From assembly GCF_023343835.1 (NCBI RefSeq), contig NC_064435.1, forward strand, positions 58,797,634 through 58,861,633: a DNA stretch of 64,000 bases, written 5' to 3'. The translations under genes were made by a program, and so were the position numbers. The DNA is from Lagopus muta (taxonomy: Eukaryota > Chordata > Aves > Galliformes > Phasianidae). Every line of letters starts with the position of its first letter. Position 1 is the stretch's first letter. Below the pieces are notes generated by a model. It had not been told where the DNA came from and ran no database searches. It saw nothing but the letters and a program-made list of their open reading frames with translations. Shown here in pieces: positions 10,353-24,610 of this stretch.

Positions 10353-13300
10353 AACTGTGCTTGACGTGAATTCGCCAAGGGCACACTATGCCTGGCCCGG
10401 GTCTGATTGCACTGTGACAAAACGCCCAGTGTTCCAAGCAGAAGTTTTTGTAACGCAGAGAAAATGTTATTTTACTCAAGAAAAGTTCTTGGTAAAGATC
10501 TTTGAAATCGTATGCTAAAGAATCTACTTCCTCATCTCTTCAGTACTTTTTGGAAACACACCTGCTTGTAAGACCTGAACATGAGAGTTGCCCTGAAGCA
10601 ATAGTTTCTTTGTTGGTTAGATAACTTTCTTCACAACAGAAGTCCCTGTACACTTCTGAATATCACTTATACACGGCAACATAATGCAAGCCTCAGAAAA
10701 ATGTTCATCAAAGCAGATCTGAATCCTTGTGGCTAGTTCTTAAATGGGAATTAAAGTAGCTTCCCTATTTATAATGCTGAGGCTGCTGGGCAAAACACAG
10801 TAGACGACTTAAATTAAATGTCAAATCATGAGGTACTAACAATAAATAATGGAGAGATTTCTCTTGCCTTCAGTGGCTATGGATAAGCCACTGGAGAAAC
10901 TATTTAGTGCAAGGAGGTTGTGCAGTCCTAGGTGGATCATTCTGACCACATCTATGCGTTTTTTCACTTGGATGAAGAGAGGGGGCCTGTGTGAGCCTGT
11001 GATGCTCCCATCTCAGAGCCTTTGTGGTCCCAGGAGCCATAAAGTAGTTGGGAAAGGATCCCTCATCAATCATACCAGCATCATTTTCTCCTCAGGATGG
11101 TATTTGCTGTGTGCTTCCCTTGCCGGGAAGCCTTCCTTTGCACTGTCCCTGCTCAGTGCATATTATGTATGTGTCTGCATTGGATCTTGGCCTGACTGCT
11201 CAGGGGACTGCTTGCTCTGTTGCACAGCTGGTGGGTGGGAAGGAGTTACCAGGTAAAAGGGAAAGCAGAACAAACAATAGAGGTAGAAGGGAACGGTCAC
11301 TTCTCTTTTGCTGTGTAGGATATGCATTGCTAATGGCCCCTTGGGTGTGGATTTTGAGACCAGCAGTGGAGTGTTCACTCTGTTGAGCAGATGATTCTAC
11401 CAAGTGTGGGTTTTCTCCCCTTTCCCTTACCCTGGAGGTAGCAGCAGAGACTGCTGGTAGTACTACAGATGCAATTTGCCCATACAGACAGTTCTAAGAA
11501 GTCAGGTAACTGGAAGGATGTGAGTGCAGGTTCCCTCCAGTTTATCTTTATTATGTGATTGTCAGGAGGAAGAATCTGATGGGAATTTCCCCATTTGTAA
11601 CTGAGCACCATGTCCTAGTGACATCTGAATATATCCATTTCTTACCAATATCTTTCCACTGTACCTGTCTGCTCCCATTGGTCTCTTCCATTAAAACACT
11701 GCTCTACCATGAGAACACTGGAAAAAGGGAACAAGAGCTAATCTGTCCCATTAAGAAAATCATTTCTTGGTTTACACAAACACAAAGTAGGTTTTTTGTG
11801 TTTGAGCATCTAGTCCTAGCAGCAGAAGATCCAGTAACTTCATTCCCCACAGCTGAGGGATATTTAGAAAGCTGTCCCACCCCTATTGGAAGTTTGGCTT
11901 AAATAGTAGCAGCTATTCTAAATGAAAGTGTGATTTAGGAATGCTTTGTGGGGGTGCTAGTGAAGCTGCTGAAGGGAGTTAGCTTTACTGGAAAAAGCAA
12001 GATGGATGTGCAATGGGATAGGACCTTAGCTTTTATTTCCTCAACAGGATTTTGGTATTAGTTACCTCTGGCTATTGTTATGTCACAGCTCATCTGAAGG
12101 TGAGTTTTATGAGCTTAAATAACATATCATCTGAAAAGTCTATGGATAACTTCTGGCTGTGAGCTCACCTCTATTTCTCCCGCCCTTCTCTTCTGTAGAT
12201 GCTGCAGTAATCTTTGCAATTGGCAAAGGAAGCCTGGTATGGGGAGAGTATAAACAGCCTTGTTAAGGGGGAAAGCATTTTTAAATCCTTCCTGTCTTAC
12301 TCACCACACTGAGCATAGTGTAATGGTAACCTGAACTGTTGGGGGAGGTGACAGTTTAGTATCTGAACTTAATTACTTTGCTCAGCTTGCAACACCCTGG
12401 AGTACGTGTAGTATAGCCTGCCATTTTGCAATCCCCTCAGGTATTAATTATTTTTCCTTTTGTGTCTTAATTATCAACTGTGCAGTTCTATGGTAGACTT
12501 TGAGCCAAGAACTGTGATGGTGGAGGAAACACACAGAGTCACTTATGAAAAGCAAATTCCTGTGCTGAAATCCACTGTGGGAGTCTATTGACAAAAAGTA
12601 GATGCTGCCTGAGTTTCAGTCATCTGTTCAATGGTCCTAAAGTTTTTTAACTCTCTGAATCTACAGCCTTTATCGTTTGTTCTAATCAACTTTCTATTGC
12701 TATTGGAAATAGCCTTGGTCTTTGCCAGAGTAAGAGAATCTGTTATAAGAGGGTTGTAAACAAGGAAGGTGAAACCGAGAAGAGGTCCTGCAGGCAAAAG
12801 AAAGGAGGTTTGAATTAAGTTGTGAGAGAAGTCAATCTTCTTCCTTTATTGTTTAATCTAGAGGTGTTTCCATCCAAGCAATAGCAATACTGCAATGACT
12901 GTACTGGTACCTGGCAACATAATAGAGCTTATCCTTAAAGCATTTTTTCCTTGTTTCTGAACCACTCCCCAACAGGCGTAAAGCACTTATTATGATATTG
13001 CCTGCATGTAGAAATTATTTCATGGTTAGCAGCTCGGTGATGTTCTATCACGTTCTTGGTTAATACATAAACTCATCTGGATACAGTAATATTCTTCATA
13101 ACATCTTTCAGAAATTATCTTCGTAAATCAAAATGTATTTATCCAGTTGGAATCAAGGTGAAGAGACCATGCCCTCTTTCAGTTTGGTTAAAATACTAAG
13201 AAGAAAATGGCACGTGAATCATTCTACTCCCTGCTGTAACTTTGAGTTTTTTCTTTAAGAAACAAATGTATTTGGGGGTGTATTTTATATCTGGTTGAGA

Positions 13301-13989
13301 AAAATGCTCCTTAAAAGCCTTGTCTAAGGAAGAAGCTACCTGCTATGGTGAAAGGCACACTTATAGCTGAGAATCTTGCCTTTATGATCTCCTGTGGAAT
13401 CTCTGTTTTCTCCTGAGTCTCAGTATGAGGATCCTAGAACATTGTTTTTTTTTAGGCCATTCCATATCTTTCCAGTTCTTTTTTGTTAGCAATTTATTTT
13501 AATACTTTTTTTGTGCCTGCTTTGTGTGCAGTGGATCTACTTCTTCAAAATGGATATTTCTGTGAAATTTACAGCACTTCTGTATATAGTACTTTCTGGG
13601 ATTTACTTTCTCTAGTTCTTTTATAAGGATTAGCAGAACAATTAGTACTCCTTGGCATTGTGAGACTACAAGCATACAGTTCCATGATTCTATGATAACA
13701 TTCCAAACAGCTTTAGGGATCAAAAACTTGACAGTGATGTTTTGCAGTACTATTTATAAGTCAGAGACTGTTTGATTAACTTAGCAGTTCTTGTCTTGAA
13801 CACATATTTTAAGTGCTAGAAGAATACTTCTACTCAGAAAAATGAGATATTGCTGGAATAGATGACAAAGTATCCTCTCTAACTATTATCCTAATAGGAA
13901 ATAGCACAGATTTTCTCAGCTGAGGTGCTGTTTCAGGAAGGGAGTTGCCTACTGTCATGTTCTTTAAACACTGCATATATAAGGTATCA
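10353..13989. other. intergenic, nothing firmly recognised
   Basis: AT-rich sequence without coding signal. A lone CCATGATTCTATGA at 13682-13695 resembles the CR1 terminus but the text before it does not. Confidence 0.5.
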
Positions 13990-14165
13990 GCTCAACTCGA
14001 GCAGGGTGCCCAGGCCCATGGCCAGGTAGAATCTGGAGATTTCTTAGGAGGAGACTCCACAGCCTCTGGGCAGCCTGTACTGGTACTTGGTTATCCACAC
14101 AGTACAGAAGTGCTGCCTGATACCCAGAACCTTTTGGATCTTTCTGTTAAGTTCTCAGCTTTGTC
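13990..14165 (-). mobile_element. old CR1 fragment
   Basis: Contains GGAGACTCCACAGCCTCTGG and GCAGCCTGTACTGGTACTTG, a diverged form of the CR1 text encoding the ORF2 C-terminus, inverted. Confidence 0.6.
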
Positions 14166-14349
14166 TGAGTATAATAGAAGATGGTTTCTGGGATTTTTTT
14201 TTTTTTTTAATCTCTAGCAGATCTTGCTGTTGTCACAGGATTATCTCTAGATACGTCTGTGATGGGGGGCACAGGCCCTGGAAAAAAGAGACACCCCATA
14301 TTCCTTATACAAACAATATGCATTATGTATACACATATCTATATACATG

Positions 14350-14700
14350 GAATCACTGACTGCACTCCCCCAGCATCAAATTCCCTTGTGGTACACACTG
14401 AACATTCCCATTTTTCTCCATTACTCACCAAGTGCACCCAGGTCTCTGTGCAAAAACAGTTCCACTAAGAGGTTTGCCCTTTCCAGAAGCTGCAAGGACC
14501 CAAACAGCTTTTCCCAACATGCTCTTTACATGTACTACAGGGACCTTATCTACCTCTACAGTATGTAGGGAGCTGGATTTTGTAGGACCATCTCGATTGA
14601 CCAATCCTCTGGTGTTGACCAACCAGGTGGCTTCTGCCAAATGCTTCTCCCAGTGCTTAAATGTGCCAAGTCCTCCAGGGATGCTGCCCCTTCCATCAGA
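14350..14700 (-). pseudogene. endogenous retrovirus pol fragment (integrase C-terminus, ERVL-like), decayed
   Basis: On the minus strand a frame from about 14690 to 14440 carries the order of motifs expected at the C-terminal end of an ERVL-type integrase: HWEKHL, WLVNTRG, DKVPVVH, AVWVL, GTVFAQ and PGCTW. The frame is cut by TGA right after the GCTW motif and similar text continues to about 14350 before another stop. Integrase joins proviral DNA to the host genome; this copy is plainly inactive. No gag, RT, env or paired LTRs were seen around it. Confidence 0.65.
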
Positions 14701-14792
14701 ATACTCAAAATGCCCATAATAGGCAGTAAATGGAACCAGAACATTAACTCTTTAACTCCCACTGTTTCACATGATGTTTTGATGTGGAATAC

Positions 14793-14833
14793 TGACAAAA
14801 AAAACCAAAAAAACAACAACAAAAAAAAACAGA
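14793..14833. repeat. A-rich simple sequence
   Basis: Impure (A)n/(CAA)n tract. Confidence 0.8.
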
Positions 14834-14969
14834 AAACTGCTATTACAGAAATGTGGTAGGACTAATTGCACAACTGGAACACTAATATAAAGGGGCTATG
14901 GGCTTTTAAAAAGAGAGAGGCAGGGCAGGAGGAGAAGGGTAGTTGCCCTCTCTTTTAAGAAGTGGGTAT

Positions 14970-15135
14970 AGAATCATAAGGTTGGAAAGGACCCACAAGA
15001 TCATCTAGTCCAGCTGTCCTCCCATTACCATTGCTACCCCAATCTTCTAAACTCTATCTTGTAGCTTCTCATCCAGATGCCTCTTGGACGCTGCCGAGAA
15101 CAGCAACTCCCCACCTCCCTGGGAACTCTGTTAAT
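14970..15135 (-). mobile_element. CR1 LINE 3' fragment
   Basis: Inverted tail with AGGTTGGAAAGGACCCACAA, GATCATCTAGTCCAGCTGTC and later CACCTCCCTGGGAACTC; typical of the CR1-F-like group. Confidence 0.87.
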
Positions 15136-16189
15136 CTTGTGCTTAAAGTAACTGGCAATGAAGAAATGCACATCCATAAATCAATGCATACTAACCTCTG
15201 ATTTATTTATTTAGTGGGTCACATGTTCTACGTTCACCATAAACACGGACAAAGGCAACTTATTTCCTCCTCTACTCTTTGTATTGGCATTCATGCTGTT
15301 GAATACACTCCTTTCATAATACTATATTTTGTCAGTATTCTACAGTTATTATTTCCTTAAAAACACTCCTGTGATATCAACTGTATAATAAACTATAATT
15401 CAAAGTAAAATATCAGCCATTTCATCCATGAGAGAGAATAATAAAGCCATAATAAAAAGGAATAAAGTTTAACAATATGATAATGTAGCATGAAGTTTTA
15501 TAGACTCCATGCAAATGTTAAAATCTATAAATTTTTTTATAGTGTAATATAGTAAAAAAAAAAAGTAAAAAATAGTTAAAAAGAGGACAAAAGGGAGTGG
15601 AGAAAGGCAACAGTAGCAGGCTAGTTTACTGCTGAAATTCTGATTTCTTTTTATAATATGGAATGTGGAAAAAATTATGCGTATGAAATAATTTGCTTGT
15701 GGCTTATTTTAATCATTATAAGTATTACAAGTAAACTGAATAAGGAAATCAGAAGTTTCTACTTCCCAGCCCAGTCTACTTGTAAATCCAGAAACTTTAA
15801 AGGCTGATCATCTCTCTCCTTGTCTCTCTTTGCTCACACCTAGTATCCATGAACACACTTTGCATTTTTCTCATCATATTCCTTCTGTTTGTTGTCTATC
15901 TATTTTGGTTCTAACTGAAGGTGAAAGGATGCACAAATATGGAAACGTGGACAGAAGATCAAATTCTCCTTATAACCATTTCCTCTATGTTGTATCATCC
16001 ATTCTATAACTTGTGAGATATGAATACCAAACCTTCATTTTCTAGCAGTCTAATGATTATTTCATTGTACTCATCCATTACTTAATCTGTCTTCTGGCAC
16101 TACATCGTGCTAGGCATTTGCATTTAAATAAAACTTCTAAAAGCCAAAGTAAATACATTTTGTTAAAAAATTCTGCCTTTGGAGACAGC
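15136..16189. other. intergenic, AT-rich, nothing recognised
   Basis: Very AT-rich with short A runs (for example near 15553-15563); no coding signal. Confidence 0.55.
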
Positions 16190-16314
16190 TGAGGTTGGCT
16201 GTACAGGGCTCTGAACACACGATGCAGCTGCAGGTGTTCCTGTTTGTTGCAGGGGAGTTGTAGATGATCTTTAAGGGTTCTTTCCAACTCAAATGTTTCT
16301 ATGACTCTATGAAA
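16190..16314 (+). mobile_element. CR1 LINE 3' end
   Basis: Ends with GATGATCTTTAAGGGTTCTT, TCCAACTCAAATG and TTCTATGACTCTATGA, the CR1 terminus. Confidence 0.8.
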
Positions 16315-16394
16315 GGAAGCTGTAGTGAGGTGGTTGTCACTCATTTCTCATGTGACAAGTGATAAAACACAAAGGAATAGAATCAAGCTGTGCC

Positions 16395-16612
16395 TTGGGT
16401 TAGATTTGATGTTATAGGAAGTACTTCCTCATGGAAACTCTGGTCAGGGATTGGAACAGGGTGCCTGGGCAATTGGTGCAGTGCAGCCCCCACCCCTGGC
16501 AGCATTCAAGATGTGGATACAACACTCAGGGATGTGGTTTAGTGGTGGACTTAGTAGTATTAATGGTTGGACTTCATGATTTTAAAGATCTTTTCCAAGC
16601 TAAATTACTCCA
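16395..16612 (+). mobile_element. CR1 LINE 3' end
   Basis: Carries GGATGTGGTTTAGTGGTGGA, ATGGTTGGACTTCATGATTT and a diverged terminal repeat; a second CR1 tail in the same orientation about 80 bp after the previous one. Confidence 0.87.
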
Positions 16613-18297
16613 TGATGTAGCTGCTTCTGTTGACAGCTGGTTCATCACTGACAACAGCAGAGTGCATTTTGCTCACATAATCAAGATTATTGTAGGATTT
16701 CCAAAAAGGAAGAAGAGTAAGCATAAAATAAAGATCTGGCTGAGCACTTCTAGAATCATTCACTTCAGAACTGCAAGTTGAGGAACAGGAGTTTTTTCAA
16801 GACTCCTTAAGGGCTGTTCCACATCTCCACATGCTCACCTGCAGGATTTTAAGGGTAACCTGCACCTAAGAGGGAGAGGGGCCAGCTTCTGTTCACCATA
16901 TTCATCCTGAAAAATTGCACAAAGTTTCAGGAAAACTTCCATATGTTTCAAGAGGATTAAGGGGAAGGAAGGAGCACAAATGCAGGAATAGGCAGTAAAG
17001 GTAACACCAAGAAATGTTTGGACTAACACCTGCCATGCCCTCTACTAACCAGCCATGATGTATAACTATTACAACAATTCAAGTTTCGTATTAAAGACAA
17101 GAAAATAATTTCTTCACTGATAGTGAGACCTTAGTTGCAGTCCTAAGCAACAGAAGGCGTGGTCTCTCTACAGTAGAGATTTTCACTAAATGTGGAAATC
17201 CTTTAGTTTTTATCATACAGGCAAAACACAGGCTGCAGAAAATGATACTTTAGATAAAATTGGACTTCAATAACCAAGGGAATTATACTTACTCAGTCTA
17301 CTTTGAGATCCAAAACTCAATTGTATGAATTACATAAAAGTGTGTTATGTGAATCTAACAACCATCCAATAAAGACGTGCTTGAATTGAGGTAGATACAA
17401 AGATGTTCCTTGCCTAAAATCCAGTACTGCACTTAAAAAAAATAACAAACAAAACCAACCATTAAAATTACTGTCATGTGATGGCACTGCCTTGAGAGAA
17501 AAGCATGTGAGAACTGTTCCCCAAGCTAAACTAGTCAGAATAACTATATTAAGCAACTAAAGTAGGTAAAGTAAAACCTACTGCTTGTTCCACAAGTGCT
17601 TTCTGTAACTTAGAATTTAATGGAACATTTAATTAAGAACATTTCTACAACCCACAAACTCTTAAAATTTCAACATTAGGCATAGCAGGTATCTACAAAG
17701 ATGTAGAATTTCAGTACCAACAATTCTGCCTGATCACACACTTGTTTGCTCGTTTATGATGCCCAGCACACCTGGATTACGCAATTCTAGAAGAAAAGCA
17801 CAGTAAAAGGTCATTTAAAAAAACAAAAACCCATACAAATCATATCCCTAAGGAAGATATTTTCTTTAAACAGTTAGTTGAATCATGTGCTCTCTCTCAT
17901 ACCATAGCTAAATCTTTTGCTTGTTAGTTTTTTTTGATTTGAAATTCTCAGGAGAGTAAAGCTATGCTTATCTGCACATATCTGTACCTTGTAAATTGAG
18001 TTAATCATAAAGTCCTAAAGCAAAATGTGCAGTAAAGTCTAGTAAGTCACTGCCATTTGAACCATGCATTTATCCAAGGCACTGCATAAAAAACAATCAG
18101 TCTAATACATGAAAATCTGAACCTTCTAACAAGGTTGACTTTTTTCCTTTTTTTCACATCAAGTGACCAAAGGCAGCATACAAAGTATTACAAGGAAGTT
18201 CACAAGTTCTGGGTCCTTCATCATAGTCATACTGAACATTGGCCCCTTATATAAGTCACAGACACAAAGCTGTAAAACGTAATTAAAAAAATACAAT
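16613..18297. other. region downstream of ALG2
   Basis: AT-rich, no coding frame. Could include a distal ALG2 3' UTR if poly(A) signals near 17616-17632 are used. Confidence 0.5.
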
Positions 18298-18303
18298 TTT
18301 ATT
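18298..18303 (-). promoter_or_regulatory. poly(A) signal AATAAA overlapping the ALG2 stop codon
   Basis: The last codon and stop read CAA TAA followed by AAT, so the canonical hexamer AATAAA contains the whole stop codon. A T-rich then GT-rich stretch follows on the minus strand (plus coordinates about 18225-18290), as expected downstream of a cleavage site. If used, the 3' UTR would be only about 10-30 nt. ATTAAA hexamers near 17616-17632 are possible distal alternatives. Confidence 0.6.
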
Positions 18304-19983
18304 GTGTTAGTCTGCATATGTATTGATACAGTTGTTCTGAGAATGCTTCTGAGGAAAATTTTTCCATAAATCTGACTCTCCCAGCTGCTCCCATTGAGTC
18401 CTTCAAGAGAGGATCTCTCACGATTTTTTCCATGGCCTCAGAGAATTGTGTTGGCAGAGGATCACACAAGAATCCTGTAACGTTATTCAAAATTGATTCT
18501 AAAGGACCACCCGAATTAACTGCTATAACTGGACGTCTCATGTACATTGCCTCCAGAGGAACAATGCCAAAGTGTTCGTTACTTGGTGTGTACAGCACAC
18601 ACACACAGTTACTAAGAAGAGAGATTTTTTGTTCATCTGTGAATGATCTCACAAAAGTGACATGGTCACTAACGTTAAGCTCAGTTGCAATTTTCCTTAG
18701 TTCTTCATAATGCTCCACATTTTCCAGAACTCGTTTATCATAGCCACCTGCCATAACCAAGTGAACTTCACTCCACTGATGAGAATCAAGTCTTCCTCGA
18801 AGCTCATGCAAAGCTTCAAGAGCCAACGCGAGGTTCTTTTTTCTTTCGTACCTATTAATAGATAGAAACAAGAACTTGCTCTTTTTGGGAATCAAGTCAA
18901 CTATGTCCACAGGAACCACTGTCTCAAAGCTACTGGTGTTGAGAGATGGATAAAGGACATCTGGGTTTATGTGAGACAAGGATTTAAATGTCTCCTTGAA
19001 CACACTGGCAGTGAATTTGCTGTTCACAACGATGCAGTCTGCCATGCCAGTGGTGTACTCTTCCAGCCAATCCAGTGGCATTCTGTAGAGGCGCTTTAGA
19101 AAAGATTCTCTCTTGGTAAGGAGCTGATCAGGAAAGTGACAGTAAAACAAAACCTTCTTCCGTGTTCTGGCCAGCCTGAGTATCGGAATGCAAGCGGACA
19201 CCTAGCGCAAACCAGAAGAGAGGACAAGACATTTATTATTTGTGGTAGCACCACTGCTGCAAAGGGTATGACAGGATCATCAAGGTAGGAAAAGATCTCT
19301 AAGGCCATCTAATCCAACCGTCAGCCCACTCCCACCATGCCCACTGACCACATCCCTCACTACCACATCTATATGGATCTGGAACACTTCCATGGACAGT
19401 GACCCCACTGCCTCACCGCTCTTCCAGAGAAGAAATTCTCTCTAATAGCCAAACTGAACCTCGGAGCTCCCCCTCTCAACCCAAGCACCCACTCCCTACG
19501 ACCCCCAGCCCGCGTTCTTTCTCAGCGCCCACCACCAAGAGAAAGCTTCAAGAATACGACGGCGCGGCTCACCCTGTCCCCACCAGTCACCCTCAGGACG
19601 TTCCCCCCCGCCCCGGCCCTGCCCCTCAAGATGGCGGCCGCCCGCACCTGATCGCAGATAAAGGCATCGGCGTGCTGCCCGCTGAGCAGCAGGACGTAGA
19701 GCGCCACGAAGACCATGCGCAGCGCGGCGCACACCGCGTGCCCGCGGCCCCAGAAGCTGCGCGGCAGCCAGGCCCCGGCGCGGTGCACCGCCAGCTGCCG
19801 CGTCTCGGCAAAGCAGCGCCCGGGATCGTAGTGCGCCGTCCACACCTGCACTTGGCAGCCCCGAGCCTTCAGCGCCAGCGCCGCGTCCACCACCAGCCGC
19901 TCCGCGCCGCCCAGTCCCAGGTCCGGATGCAGGAATAGCACAGACGGGCCGCTCGCCTCCTCTCCCTCCCCCTGCTCCGCCAT
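18299..19983 (-). CDS. ALG2: ALG2, alpha-1,3/1,6-mannosyltransferase of N-glycan precursor assembly
   Basis: Adds the second and third mannoses to Man1GlcNAc2-PP-dolichol on the cytosolic face of the ER (known for the family). Two coding exons join in phase 0: 19983-19648 (112 codons, CAG|GTGCGG donor) and 19201-18299 (V113 to the TAA, after a TAG acceptor), giving 412 aa, close to the human length of about 416. Visible features: the GT4-type N-terminal motif HPDLGLGGAERLV at residues 19-31; a hydrophobic stretch at about 90-101; HFPD at 134-137; NRYERKKN at 228-235; and the EX7E catalytic signature from E321 to E329 (EHFGIVPLE), followed by a nucleotide-binding-like VNSGGPLES. The start is chosen for its strong context (GCCATGG) and family length. 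The same frame stays open upstream to another ATG at 20133. It is divergent with SEC61B across a shared CpG promoter. Identification rests on recognised protein similarity. Confidence 0.97.
19268..19465 (-). mobile_element. CR1 fragment in ALG2 intron 1
   Basis: Inverted tail: GGATCATCAAGGTAGGAAAA, GGCCATCTAATCCAACCGTC, ACCATGCCCACTGACCACAT, then CTAATAGCCAAACTGAACCT. It takes up roughly 200 of the intron's 446 bp. Confidence 0.88.
19628..19638 (+). promoter_or_regulatory. perfect YY1-type motif in ALG2 intron 1
   Basis: AAGATGGCGGC matches the YY1 consensus at every position. It sits 10-20 bp inside ALG2 intron 1, in the promoter CpG island, a usual position for functional downstream YY1 sites. 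Confidence 0.5.
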
Positions 19984-20369
19984 GGCACCGAGCGGCAGCG
20001 CACATGCGCCGCCAGCGGGCTCTAGGGCCACGTCAGCCCATCCTGCCGGCCGCTCTTCCGCCTCCCCTGCCGGGCCGCTCGCACGCTGCCGGGCCGCTCG
20101 TCCCACTCCTTCTTGGAGCTGACACCTCAGCATGGCCGCCTGAGGGGACGAAGACGACGTGTGAAGGCGTCTCGTTAGGAAAGAGGCCCGGCAGCGGGCG
20201 GAGAGGAGGGAAAGGAGGTAGGCGCTGCGTCAGGCATCGCTGCGGGCAGCCCCGGGGACCTGAGGGCGGGGCCTCGAGTGGGCGGGGCGGCACTGCGAGT
20301 AGGGACGTGGCTGTGGAAAGAGAGCTGCGTCTGCCTGCTGACTGATCGACTGCAGCCAGCGCCGCCGCC
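19984..20369. promoter_or_regulatory. bidirectional ALG2/SEC61B promoter in a CpG island
   Basis: These 386 bp separate the two divergent start codons. The surrounding sequence from about 19560 to 20800 is strongly GC- and CpG-rich, unlike the AT-rich flanks. No TATA box is evident. Visible motifs: GC boxes GGGCGGGGCC (20264-20273) and GGGCGGGGC (20280-20288), an ETS core CTTCCG (20055-20060), an NRF1-like half-site near 20001-20010, and an ER-stress element at 20028-20035. Transcription start sites cannot be fixed from sequence. Confidence 0.88.
20028..20035 (-). promoter_or_regulatory. UPRE (XBP1/ATF6-type) TGACGTGG
   Basis: On the minus strand this reads TGACGTGG, the consensus for XBP1s/ATF6 binding. 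It lies 45 bp upstream of the ALG2 ATG and could be in the ALG2 5' UTR, depending on the start site. A one-mismatch copy (GGACGTGG) is at 20303-20310 on the plus strand, nearer SEC61B. No CCAAT-N9-CCACG ERSE was seen. Confidence 0.5.

Positions 20370-20372
<3 letters not shown>
20361..20372 (-). promoter_or_regulatory. YY1-type motif overlapping the SEC61B start codon
   Basis: Plus-strand GCCGCCGCCATG is the complement of CATGGCGGCGGC, the core of the YY1 consensus (AAnATGGCGGC). Coincidence of a YY1 site with a start codon near the cap site is a known arrangement in housekeeping genes. Confidence 0.5.
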
Positions 20373-24374
<4,002 letters not shown>

Positions 24375-24610
24375 ACTCAGCTGCCAACTTAAAGCATACA
24401 TCTTGGACCAAAAATATGGTGGATCCTGGTTGTTCTTGGAGAGAGACTGGGGAAGCCTCCTGTCACCTATTGAAGTCCTACAAACTTTGACTGTAACACA
24501 GAATGAGCTTCTCAGTTGTCTATGCGGGCAGGTTTTAAAGTCTGTAATGGGACACTGCATCTGTACGTTTAGAATACAGGTATTACAATAAAATTTGTAT
24601 ATGGAAATTG
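24375..24610 (+). promoter_or_regulatory. SEC61B 3' UTR with AATAAA poly(A) signal
   Basis: A canonical AATAAA lies at 24587-24592, 213 nt after the stop codon, followed by a T/G-rich stretch; cleavage near 24605-24610 would give a 3' UTR of about 235 nt. The exact cleavage site is inferred. Confidence 0.8.

Larger units (their letters stand above)
19202..19647 (-). other. ALG2 intron 1 (446 bp)
   Basis: Bounded by CAG|GT at 19648/19647 and TAG|GTG at 19202/19201; splicing preserves the frame exactly. Nearly half is a minus-oriented CR1 tail (19268-19465). The part beside exon 1 still lies in the CpG island and holds a perfect YY1-type motif. Confidence 0.93.

Noticed and set aside
13682..13695. 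CCATGATTCTATGA as a CR1 terminus
   Set aside because: The preceding 150 bp do not resemble any CR1 tail that I recognise, so the octamer match alone is insufficient.
19399..19938. 179-codon plus-strand frame antisense to ALG2 exon 1
   Set aside because: A shadow frame produced by GC-rich coding sequence and the CR1 in the intron; it crosses the ALG2 splice donor and has no family similarity.
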